Source: JAGXFP01 sp039714535
GTDB lineage: Bacteria; Desulfobacterota; Desulfobulbia; Desulfobulbales; JAGXFP01
Reading direction: 5' to 3'
Assembly: GCA_039714535.1 (NCBI GenBank)
Contig: JBDLJC010000061.1
Span: 1-18,729 of the forward strand
Length of the DNA: 18,729 nucleotides
Positions 6,381-13,567 of the stretch are shown here, one piece after another. Within the stretch, counting starts at the first letter, position 1. Each line of letters begins with the position of its first letter. A program made the translations under genes and the position numbers. The notes below the pieces were generated by a model. The model was not told the DNA's origin and ran no database searches. It was given only the letters and a program-made list of their open reading frames with translations.

Positions 6381-9029
6381 ATGCCATACCAGCGAACCCC
6401 GACAGAACTATTCAATGAATTGAAAACCTCCAGCGAGGGGTTGACCGGTGCGGAAGTAGCTCAACGTCTGGCCGAACAGGGCTACAACGAGCTGCAGACC
6501 AAAACCGGCATCAACCCCCTGCTGCTCTTCATCAACCAGTTCAAAAGTTTTATCATCTATATCCTCCTTTTTGCCGTGGCCTTCTCACTGGTAATCGGTG
6601 AATTTGTCGATTCGATAATCATCCTGATTATCCTGCTGGCCAACGCCCTGATTGGCTTTTTCCAGGAACTCTCCGCCAACAAGTCCCTGGAGGCCCTGAA
6701 GAAAATGGCCGCTATCCATGCCACGGCCCTGCGTGATGGGATTTGGCTAAATCTGGATGCGAGGGAACTGGTGGTCGGCGATATCATCAAAGTGTCCGCC
6801 GGCGATAAAACCCCGGCCGATGCCCGGCTGATCGAGTCAGTCCGCCTGAAAGCCGATGAAGCGATCCTGACCGGGGAAAGCGTGCCGACCGAAAAAAGCA
6901 GCGGTGTGATTGATCATCAGGCCCAGCTTGGTGATCAGCTCAACATGCTGTTTTCATCCACCTCAATAGTAACCGGCAACGGCCTGGCCATCGTCACCGC
7001 CACCGGGATGCAGACCGAAATCGGCGCCATCACCCGCCTGCTCAAGGAAACGAAAGAGGAGTTGACCCCCCTCCAGAAACGGCTCGACCGTTTCGGCAAA
7101 AAGCTCGGCTCGGTAATAATCGCCATCTGTTTTTTTATCTTCGCCCTGTCCTTTGCCAGAGAGTGGCTGACCGGCTCGATAACCGTTCAGGCCCTTATTG
7201 CCTTCACCTTTATTTCAATCAGCCTCGCCGTGGCTGCGGTACCGACCGCGCTGCCAGCCGTGGTCACCATCTCCCTCAGTATCGGGGTCAAAAGGCTCCT
7301 CCGCAAAAAGACCCTGGTCCGGAAGTTATCCTCGGTGGAGACCCTCGGCAGTTGTGATATTATCTGCACCGACAAGACCGGCACCCTCACCGAAAACCAG
7401 ATGACGGTGCGCCATGCCTGGACCCATAAGCACGAAGCAACAATCAGCGGCGCCGGCTACGAGCCGATCGGCGCTATCTCGACTGACATTGACCCATTGC
7501 TGTTCAAAATCGGCCTGCTCTGCAACAACGCATCTCTCCATGAAAAAGACGGCGAATGGCAGATCACCGGTGACCCCACCGAAGCGGCCCTGCTCACCAG
7601 CGCTGCCAAAGCTGGTCTGGCTAAGATAAACCACCGGCTCGATGAACTTCCCTTTGACTCGGATCGAAAGATGATGAGTGTCCTGCTGGAAGAAGAGGGC
7701 CACCGGATCATGTATACCAAAGGAGCCCCGAATCAGCTGCTGGATCGGTGCCGCCGCATCCGCATCGGCGCCAAGGAGACTGAGCTTACCGACCAACTTC
7801 GCCGGGAAATCATGGTCCAAAACGATCACTACGCCTCCCAGGCCCTACGGGTTCTTGGCTTTGCCTATAAACCGGTGGCAATGCCTGACGATTTCCGCGA
7901 AGATGAGCTGGTCTTTGTCGGACTGCAGGCCATGATTGATCCGCCCCGCCGTGATGTAATCGAAGCAATCAAGCGAACCGGACAGGCCGGCATCAGGGTA
8001 ATCATGGTCACCGGCGATTATCAGGAAACCGCCCGGGCCATCGGTAAGGAGATCGGCATCACCGGGCAACTATGCAGCGGCACGGAAATGGACAACCTCG
8101 ACGACCAGGCCCTGATCCACAAGCTCACAAAAAAGACCAATATCTTTTCCCGGGTGGTACCGGAGCACAAGCAGCGGATCATCACCGCCCTGCAGCAGAT
8201 GGGCCATACCGTGGCCATGACCGGCGATGGGGTCAACGACGCCCCGGCCCTGAAAAAGGCCAATATCGGGGTGGCAGTGGGCAGCGGCACCGAAGTGGCC
8301 AAAGAGGCCTCTGATTTCGTGCTGCTTGACGACAGTTTCACCCATATCGTTAATGCCATCGAAGAGGGGCGCGGCATCTACGACAATATCCAGAAGTCGA
8401 TCATGCTGCTGCTCTCCGGCAATCTTGGCGAGGTGCTGATCATCTTCCTGGCGGTAATGTTCGGTTTTAATCTGCCGCTGACCGCCGTCCTGCTGCTCTG
8501 GATCAATATGGTCACCGACGGCGCTCCGGCCCTGGCCTTCAGTGTCGATCCCTATGGCCGCGACATCATGCTCCGCCAACCCAAGCCCAAAGATGAAGAG
8601 ATCCTGCCCGCCCCCAAACTCGCGATCATCGGCGTCCTGGGCATGGTCGGCGCCATCATCGCCCTGACCATCTTCGAAATGTACGGCGGCCGCTCAACTA
8701 TCCCGGCAGACATCATCCACGGCCAGACCATGGTTTTTAATTTCGTGGTGGTCTACGAAGTCATCCTGGTCTTTGTCATCAGACATAGCTTCCGGGTTCC
8801 CTTCTTTGCCAATATCTGGGTCTGGGGCTCCGTGCTCCTGTCCTTCGGGATGCAGGCCCTAATCATGTACACCCCTCTCCACCAGGTCTTCAAAGTAATG
8901 CCCCTTGATCAGAAGGAGATCATGATCCTCCTGGCCGGCGGCCTCTTTGTCTGGGCAGCCTCCGTCGTCTTTTTCACCCTCTCCCGGCCCCTTAACCACC
9001 ACTTCCCGACACCGACCGGCGAAGCCTGA
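6381..9029 (+). CDS. P2-type cation-transporting ATPase (SERCA-like architecture)
   Basis: This is an 882-residue ATP-driven cation pump of the inner membrane. The phosphorylation motif DKTGTLT starts at D331. The actuator loop has LTGES (163-167), the nucleotide-binding domain has KGAP (K447), and the hinge has TGDGVND (614-620). Membrane segments lie at about residues 45-95 (M1-M2), 238-310 (M3-M4) and 680-865 (M5-M10). There is no N-terminal heavy-metal domain, so it is not a P1B pump. Ion-site residues are mixed. M5 keeps N681 and E684 and M6 keeps N709 and D713 as in SERCA, but M4 reads PTALP (288-292) instead of PEGLP, so the site-II glutamate is a threonine. The transported ion (Ca2+, Na+, H+ or other) cannot be fixed. 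It starts 46 bases after the DAHP synthase stop, and its stop overlaps the next gene's start. Confidence 0.92.
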   Translation: MPYQRTPTELFNELKTSSEGLTGAEVAQRLAEQGYNELQTKTGINPLLLFINQFKSFIIYILLFAVAFSLVIGEFVDSIIILIILLANALIGFFQELSANKSLEALKKMAAIHATALRDGIWLNLDARELVVGDIIKVSAGDKTPADARLIESVRLKADEAILTGESVPTEKSSGVIDHQAQLGDQLNMLFSSTSIVTGNGLAIVTATGMQTEIGAITRLLKETKEELTPLQKRLDRFGKKLGSVIIAICFFIFALSFAREWLTGSITVQALIAFTFISISLAVAAVPTALPAVVTISLSIGVKRLLRKKTLVRKLSSVETLGSCDIICTDKTGTLTENQMTVRHAWTHKHEATISGAGYEPIGAISTDIDPLLFKIGLLCNNASLHEKDGEWQITGDPTEAALLTSAAKAGLAKINHRLDELPFDSDRKMMSVLLEEEGHRIMYTKGAPNQLLDRCRRIRIGAKETELTDQLRREIMVQNDHYASQALRVLGFAYKPVAMPDDFREDELVFVGLQAMIDPPRRDVIEAIKRTGQAGIRVIMVTGDYQETARAIGKEIGITGQLCSGTEMDNLDDQALIHKLTKKTNIFSRVVPEHKQRIITALQQMGHTVAMTGDGVNDAPALKKANIGVAVGSGTEVAKEASDFVLLDDSFTHIVNAIEEGRGIYDNIQKSIMLLLSGNLGEVLIIFLAVMFGFNLPLTAVLLLWINMVTDGAPALAFSVDPYGRDIMLRQPKPKDEEILPAPKLAIIGVLGMVGAIIALTIFEMYGGRSTIPADIIHGQTMVFNFVVVYEVILVFVIRHSFRVPFFANIWVWGSVLLSFGMQALIMYTPLHQVFKVMPLDQKEIMILLAGGLFVWAASVVFFTLSRPLNHHFPTPTGEA

Positions 9030-9766
9030 TGGAACCATATCTTGCCACCATCCTGATCTTCCTGCTGGGCAGCTTTACCCAGGGTCTGACCGGCTTCGGT
9101 TTTGCCCTGGTCTCGATTCCCCTGCTGGTTCTGTTCATGGACATTAGGACCGCGGTGCCGTTATGTATGCTGAGCGGTCTGGTCATTACCGCGTTTCTCT
9201 CCCTGCAGCTTAAAGATCATCTGGACTGGCGCAAGATTCTGCCCCTGTTGTGCGGCTGCCTACCGGGCATCCTGGCCGGCATCCTCTTCTTAAAAAAGAT
9301 CAACGAACCAATTTTCAAGATTTTACTGGGCACCATGCTGATCTCTTACTCCCTGTACCGGCTGTTTCTGCTCCCCAAACCGAGATCAATCAGCAAGGGT
9401 TGGGGCTGGGTGGCAGGTTTTGCCACGGGGGCAATCAGCGCCGCCTTCAGCGCCGGGGGACCGCCGACCATTATCTACACCACCCTGACCGGCTGGAACA
9501 AACATGAGATTAAATCCACCCTGTCAATCTTCTTCTTCCTGGGCGGAGTAGCCACCGCCGTAGCCCACGCCATGAGCGGCCTGACCACCGTGGAAGTTAT
9601 AAAGTTATCCGCCGTATCTCTGCCCGCAGTGCTGACCGGGGTCTGGTCCGGTTCGTTACTTTACAAAAAGTTTAAAACGGAAGGATACCTCCGGTTGGTG
9701 CTGATCGGTCTGATCCTGATGGGCTTGATGATGCTGTATTCGGCAAGCATATTGCAGAATTACTGA
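9029..9766 (+). CDS. TauE/SafE family membrane permease (DUF81)
   Basis: This 245-residue, highly hydrophobic protein has about seven to eight predicted membrane segments in two related halves. The first half carries GSFTQGLTGFGFALVSIPLL and the second GAISAAFSAGGPPTIIY, both typical of the TauE/SafE family. Members export or take up sulfite, sulfoacetate, taurine-derived anions or other small organic anions; the substrate cannot be read from the sequence. The start codon overlaps the upstream ATPase stop (TGATG at 9027-9031), which predicts translational coupling and suggests coordinated synthesis with the pump. A sulfur-oxyanion role would suit a sulfur-metabolising anaerobe, but that is inference. 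No terminator is obvious after it. Confidence 0.88.
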   Translation: MEPYLATILIFLLGSFTQGLTGFGFALVSIPLLVLFMDIRTAVPLCMLSGLVITAFLSLQLKDHLDWRKILPLLCGCLPGILAGILFLKKINEPIFKILLGTMLISYSLYRLFLLPKPRSISKGWGWVAGFATGAISAAFSAGGPPTIIYTTLTGWNKHEIKSTLSIFFFLGGVATAVAHAMSGLTTVEVIKLSAVSLPAVLTGVWSGSLLYKKFKTEGYLRLVLIGLILMGLMMLYSASILQNY

Positions 9767-9840
9767 AAGTTTTTGGCACAAAAACAGATTCGAATCCCAT
9801 TTCAAATTCCGACTTCCAAAATTAATTAACAAAGTCTTAC

Positions 9841-10464
9841 TTACTCAACACGCTTAATTCTTGCTCCGGAGCCAGCATATTTAAAAGACCAAGTAGTTTT
9901 TTCTCCAAACACTTTCATTATCCACGCGTTATTTGTGAAAAGCAATTTCCCTGCATATAGTATTTGCCCTTTCTCATTGTACATTTTTATTTCTTTGCCA
10001 TCGAAATCGTAATGCCCTGTGATATGCTCATCACCGAATTTCTTAAAAAGATTTTTCCCATCTTCCTCTGACAACACAACTAGATCTGCATTACAGGTGC
10101 CTATACAGTCTGGATCAACTTGGACATGCCACTTACCTTCTTTTTTGCCCCCCTTCTTGGCAAAAAGATTAGTTTTTGGATAAATTTCACCAGTTGGCTT
10201 ATCCTGGTGTATTTCAACCCATTTTACAAATACGTTCCTATTGCGAGGGGGAATGCCAACTTCATTATATTCAACCGTCACATTATCATAGAGCTTGACT
10301 TTGCTATCATCTGGGAAGCTGTTAATCCATTTGTCCCCTATCTGCATGCCTCTGCCAGCATAATTAGTTATCTTCGTGATTTGCCCTGTAACAGTTGCAC
10401 CCGAGCAAACACTTGCAATTGAAACCAATACTATTACCGTAATAACTTGCCCTAATGTTTTCAT
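9841..10464 (-). CDS. Exported hypothetical protein
   Basis: I do not recognise a family for this 207-residue protein. A clear Sec signal peptide is visible: MKTLGQ, a hydrophobic core IVLVSIASVCSG, and a likely cleavage after GA near residue 23. The mature part begins with a small beta-rich segment (TGQITKITNYAGRGMQIGDKW) whose composition suggests an OB-like or beta-barrel fold. It then has a Lys/Gly-rich stretch (KKGGKKEGKW) and a CIGTC pair that could form a disulfide in the periplasm. It ends in further amphipathic strands. GGAGG sits a few bases before the ATG. The gene is AT-rich and runs opposite to its neighbours, with an IS3 remnant behind its promoter region, so recent acquisition is likely. 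Confidence 0.7.
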   Translation of the reverse strand: MKTLGQVITVIVLVSIASVCSGATVTGQITKITNYAGRGMQIGDKWINSFPDDSKVKLYDNVTVEYNEVGIPPRNRNVFVKWVEIHQDKPTGEIYPKTNLFAKKGGKKEGKWHVQVDPDCIGTCNADLVVLSEEDGKNLFKKFGDEHITGHYDFDGKEIKMYNEKGQILYAGKLLFTNNAWIMKVFGEKTTWSFKYAGSGARIKRVE

Positions 10465-10605
10465 CCTTACCTCCGCTCTATTTTTTTGAAGTTGTTACTT
10501 AAGGTTTTGACCGCATAACGACCAAACTCAGCGAACCAGCCACCAGAGCTTGTTCCGTAAGGCCGCATACGTTCCCCCGAAATTGCGAACACCCTATTGA
10601 GCCGT

Positions 10606-10757
10606 CCGGACTTCCCTCGCTACCGTGGACACTCATGCCCTTAACGTCTTTGCCTGCTCAAACTCCTCAGGGCTGATGTTTCCTAGGTGCTGATGACGTC
10701 TAGCTCTACTATAAAACACTTCTATATAATCAAACAAGTCTGACCTGATCCTGCTAA
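10606..10757 (-). mobile_element. IS3-family remnant: transposase C-terminus and right inverted repeat
   Basis: Read on the minus strand, the segment encodes DLFDYIEVFYSRARRH followed by LGNISPEEFEQAK and a stop at 10633-10635. This is the typical C-terminal end of an IS3-family OrfB (DDE) transposase. Immediately beyond the stop comes GTGTCCACGGTAGCGAGGG, a form of the IS3-type right inverted repeat, which reads GTGGACAC inward. The DDE catalytic part, OrfA and the left end are absent; the sequence toward 10980 has no transposase similarity that I can see. This is therefore a decayed or internally deleted insertion sequence. Confidence 0.65.
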
Positions 10758-10925
10758 AAATGGGATGATTACCCTACTACTCCACTAAATTGTGGCAGGA
10801 TCATCATACACAGGTCATATTTAAAAGCTGTATGGCGGTAATTTTAAATTCAGTATTTGCTGATCCTATCTTGTCTTTGCTGAGGAAAGCTTCTTTCTAG
10901 TTTTAATTACTATTTAATTTTTTCC

Positions 10926-10954
10926 TTGAATTGCACATTGCATTAATCTATAAG
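10926..10954 (+). promoter_or_regulatory. Sigma70-type promoter driving the riboswitch leader
   Basis: TTGAAT (10926-10931) and TATAAG (10949-10954) are separated by 17 bases. Transcription would begin near 10961, just before the riboswitch fold, so the whole aptamer would be included in the transcript. Confidence 0.6.
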
Positions 10955-10970
10955 TATTTCAAAATTAAAT

Positions 10971-11061
10971 TCCTTATTCCAATAAGAGGCAAACTGGAAG
11001 CAATTCCGGGACGCAAATCTTTGGGCTCCACGTGGGTCGCCAGACTGCCGAAGATAATTTT
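10971..11061 (+). ncRNA. Cyclic-di-GMP-I (GEMM-I) riboswitch aptamer
   Basis: The core matches the GEMM-I consensus in order. GAGGCAAAC (10986-10994 region) is followed by a hairpin CTGGAA/TTCCGG (10994-10999/11004-11009) capped by the GNRA tetraloop GCAA, and then the invariant GACGCAAA (11010-11017). A second, receptor-like hairpin spans about 11018-11044 (TCT..GG / CC..AGA around TCC-ACGT-GGG). The closing segment CTGCCGAAG (11045-11053) follows. Flanking AT-rich strands (AAAATTA at 10961-10967 with TAATTTT at 11055-11061, or TTAT with ATAA) can close P1. By alignment to the Vibrio Vc2 aptamer the ligand-contacting position 20 seems to be G, favouring c-di-GMP over cGAMP, though that depends on my hand alignment. 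A terminator and a membrane-protein gene follow. Confidence 0.78.
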
Positions 11062-11080
11062 GTTGAGTTAATCTGGATAT

Positions 11081-11114
11081 AAACCTGCCCCCTTTTAGAG
11101 GCAGGTTTTTTATT
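11081..11114 (+). terminator. Intrinsic terminator, expression platform of the riboswitch
   Basis: AAACCTGCC (11081-11089) pairs perfectly with GGCAGGTTT (11100-11108) around a 10-base loop and runs into TTTTTATTT. It lies about 25 bases after the aptamer and about 75 bases before the controlled gene. The right arm GGCAG is also complementary to CTGCC in the aptamer's closing strand (11045-11049), so formation of the terminator and P1 could be mutually linked. The direction of control is not clear from inspection. Confidence 0.82.
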
Positions 11115-11186
11115 TGCATGACACCAGGCGCTACCTACTGGCGAGGTGTGTACAGACCATAAACAAGGGCCGAGATAATAGAAGAA

Positions 11187-12074
11187 ATGAAATACAAAAT
11201 GCTAATTTTTGGCTTTAAAGCCTCTGTCCTGCTGCTGCTTATAGTCGGGACCTACGCCTTGCAGGCAAACAGGCAACTCCTCGATTCACAGGGGGAAAGC
11301 GAGAAAAACTTTCATGATGTTGCTTCGGCAGCAACGGAGGTAAGTAGCTATGCCAAGCGGGCAGAAGGTCATCTTTACCTGTACCTGATGCTGCACAGAA
11401 GAGCAGACAAGGAGAAGTTCCCAAAAAGATTGGCATCCCTGCATGAGCAGATATCGATTCTTGATCAGAATCTGACAAACCCAGAGGCCAGAAAAATCCT
11501 GGGAAAAATCAAATCCTATTGCGACAAGAATCTCTCCCTCGACAATTCCCTCATTGCAGATCACGACAAAGAGTTCCAGAGATTGGGCAGGTTCGACATA
11601 GCAAAACACCAGAAGACAGTATTAAAAACGCATAAATCTTTCTCTGATATCAGAAAAGCCGGGCTTGAGCTAGCCAAACTGTTGATCAGCCTGGAAGACG
11701 GGAAAAAATCAGAGTTAAGAAAAAATGCGACACTACTGCAATCACGCTTGACATTATTTATGACCTTGGCGGCAATATTCATAGGATATATCGGCTATAT
11801 TCTGGGAAAAATTATTAAAGAAATGCGCCGGGAAAGAGACAAACTTAAAGAAGCACAGGCCGAAATAAAAGTCTTAGGTGGCATGCTGCCGATTTGTGCC
11901 TCATGTAAAAAAGTTCGGGATGATAAAGGCTACTGGAATCAAATTGAATCATATATATCCGCACACACAGACACCGAGTTTACCCATAGCTATTGTGATG
12001 ATTGTATCAGAAAACTATATCCTGAATTTGCAGATGATGTAATTGCCGAGATGGAATCTAAGAATGCTACGTAA
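11187..12074 (+). CDS. Two-TM sensor-like membrane protein with C-terminal CxxC...CxxC module, riboswitch-controlled
   Basis: This 295-residue protein has the topology of a receptor. TM1 is at about 8-25, a helical periplasmic domain spans about 26-187, TM2 is at about 188-208, and a charged coiled coil (211-230) leads to a cytoplasmic tail. The tail carries CASC (C237, C240), KKVRDDKGYWNQIESYI, and THSYCDDC (H267, C270, C273) before RKLYPEF. This paired-CxxC tail occurs, to my knowledge, at the end of PAS-containing kinases and other signalling proteins of delta-proteobacteria; its role is not established and metal binding is an inference. No kinase, GGDEF/EAL or methyl-accepting domain is present, so output must be through the tail or partner proteins. 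Only a weak RBS (AGAAG) precedes ATG 11187. The upstream GEMM riboswitch and terminator predict control by a cyclic dinucleotide. Confidence 0.75.
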   Translation: MKYKMLIFGFKASVLLLLIVGTYALQANRQLLDSQGESEKNFHDVASAATEVSSYAKRAEGHLYLYLMLHRRADKEKFPKRLASLHEQISILDQNLTNPEARKILGKIKSYCDKNLSLDNSLIADHDKEFQRLGRFDIAKHQKTVLKTHKSFSDIRKAGLELAKLLISLEDGKKSELRKNATLLQSRLTLFMTLAAIFIGYIGYILGKIIKEMRRERDKLKEAQAEIKVLGGMLPICASCKKVRDDKGYWNQIESYISAHTDTEFTHSYCDDCIRKLYPEFADDVIAEMESKNAT

Positions 12075-12226
12075 TACACTAGATTGTTAGTTGGGCTGCC
12101 TCCTTTTCATATAGACCCAAGGGTAGTTTGTGATGATCTCTTGCCAGCATCTAAGTTCGGAACCACAAATCAAATTTCTGTAATCAGATCAGAGTTTCTA
12201 CCTTTCAATAACCATAGGTATGGCGC

Positions 12227-13222
12227 TCAACCAACTTCCCTCGCCAATATCCCGGTCAGCTTATCACCATATTTACGATTTACAGCGTCGTCGGTAATGA
12301 TCTTGATATCGGCCGGCGATGAAACCCCAAGGCCCAGTTCCACTGCCCTGGCGATCTGTTCTTGCTCAAATATTTTAGTCCGCATAATCTTTTTATTAGA
12401 ACCAAGCTCCTTAAGAACCGCCAAGCCTACTGCATCAACAGCAATCCGGTCGGTACCGGCAATCATCAGGCCCGCCTTTTTCAGGGTACCGTGGGCCGGA
12501 CCACCATCGGTGAAAACATCAAGCCCATCCATCAGGATCAGGCCAGGAGAATACACCTGATTGATCTCCGCAATCATCTTTCTCATGCTGAATAGAGAAT
12601 CGTGTAACTCTGTCATATTGCGCTTGCGAGTAATTCCCACCGACAATTTAAGTGACATGGTAAAGACCCCGCCATAACCGTGGGTCTTCAAACAACAGGT
12701 CGAAACAATGCTTTCCGCCTCCAGTACTGGCCGGGCCACCTCAAAGCCGTCAAGCCAGTGGCTCTCTTCGGGCCTGACCCTAATCCAATCTTCATCCGCT
12801 AGCTCCTCAAAATTAATCAGACCTGAGCCATGTTCCTGGCAAAGTTTCTCAATGTCTTTTGCCCTGATCACCTCACCGGTATCAGGCGGCCCACATCGTT
12901 CTCCGATGGTGATTCCGGCCGCACCCATACTTTTCAGTTTGGTGATGAGGCCAGTGAGAGTGTCGTTGTGGGTAGAGGCAGGAAAGGGGTCAGCAGTATT
13001 GAAATTTGGCTTAAGGAGAACCTTCTTGCCGCGAACCGGATTGACTCCCAGCAATTCTATGACCCTGGGAATTGCGGTAAGGCGATCCCTGCTTTTGATC
13101 AGAGCCACCTTGGGATTATTACCATTCTTCCGCGTTGCTGCCAGCAGCACATCCAGATCACCGGCGGCCATTGTCAATATACCACCAGCTGAACCAGCAA
13201 CGAAATCACGTCGGTTGATCAT
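12227..13222 (-). CDS. Tat-exported DUF362 family protein
   Basis: This 331-residue protein carries the DUF362 domain. KVLLKPNFN lies near residue 70, STCCLKTHGYGGVFTMSLK lies in the middle and MDGLDVFTDGGPAHG follows. A twin-arginine leader, MINRRDFVAGSAGG, opens the protein and is followed by a hydrophobic stretch, indicating export in folded form. No ferredoxin-type cysteine cluster is present, unlike longer DUF362 proteins. The biochemical function is not known. The start is ATG at 13222-13220, with GGGAGG eight bases upstream. A longer in-frame start at 13252 falls inside the -10 element of the promoter found at 13248-13277, so it is rejected. The gene is monocistronic on the minus strand. 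Confidence 0.82.
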   Translation of the reverse strand: MINRRDFVAGSAGGILTMAAGDLDVLLAATRKNGNNPKVALIKSRDRLTAIPRVIELLGVNPVRGKKVLLKPNFNTADPFPASTHNDTLTGLITKLKSMGAAGITIGERCGPPDTGEVIRAKDIEKLCQEHGSGLINFEELADEDWIRVRPEESHWLDGFEVARPVLEAESIVSTCCLKTHGYGGVFTMSLKLSVGITRKRNMTELHDSLFSMRKMIAEINQVYSPGLILMDGLDVFTDGGPAHGTLKKAGLMIAGTDRIAVDAVGLAVLKELGSNKKIMRTKIFEQEQIARAVELGLGVSSPADIKIITDDAVNRKYGDKLTGILAREVG

Positions 13223-13247
13223 GGCCCACCTCCCACTTTTTAGTAAA

Positions 13248-13277
13248 ATCATACAGGGAGGTACAGAATAAGGTCAA
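13248..13277 (-). promoter_or_regulatory. Sigma70-type promoter for the DUF362 gene
   Basis: On the minus strand TTGACC (13277-13272) and TATGAT (13253-13248) are separated by 18 bases. The predicted transcript starts near 13241, about 20 bases before the ATG, which supports the start chosen for the gene. Confidence 0.55.
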
Positions 13278-13287
13278 CTCTCTGTTT

Positions 13288-13432
13288 TTAAATATTGGGC
13301 AGACCGCAAACAATCATCTCAACAATGGTCCGTTTGATTCTGCTACTGGTCCTAGGAATAAATGAGATCCGCTCGACCAATTCCTGGTAGAGCCAGATCC
13401 GCTCATCTGCGCCTGGATGGGACCCGTTTGTT
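13288..13432 (-). pseudogene. Possible C-terminal gene fragment of unknown family
   Basis: A minus-strand frame ending in a stop at 13288-13290 encodes about 47 residues with protein-like composition, including ADERIWLYQELVERISF and TSSRIKRTIVEMIVCGLPNI. GC-rich codon use resembles the neighbouring real genes. No start codon with a ribosome site is evident and I do not recognise the family. It may be a decayed tail of a regulator or simply a chance open frame. Confidence 0.25.
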
Positions 13433-13458
13433 CTTTTTTCTCCTATTCGCAAAAATAT

Positions 13459-13475
13459 GGCGCCATAATGGCGCC
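13459..13475. promoter_or_regulatory. 17-bp perfect palindrome GGCGCCAT-A-ATGGCGCC
   Basis: Two 8-bp arms with a one-base centre form a perfect palindrome, each arm containing GGCGCC. It lies 92 bases upstream of the flavin oxidoreductase start in an otherwise AT-rich intergenic region. There is no T-run, so a dimeric operator is more likely than a terminator. Confidence 0.4.
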
Positions 13476-13567
13476 TGAGGTTAAGATGAAATAAATTTGC
13501 TCATTCACACTTAAAAATGGTTTTTTCAAGAGTACTTAGTTCAGGATAAATACAGCGGGAGATCATA

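Noticed and set aside
12708..13271. Long plus-strand open frame opposite the DUF362 gene
   Set aside because: Low-complexity Ser/Arg/Pro-rich translation typical of an antisense shadow; the minus-strand frame has Tat signal, domain motifs, RBS and promoter.
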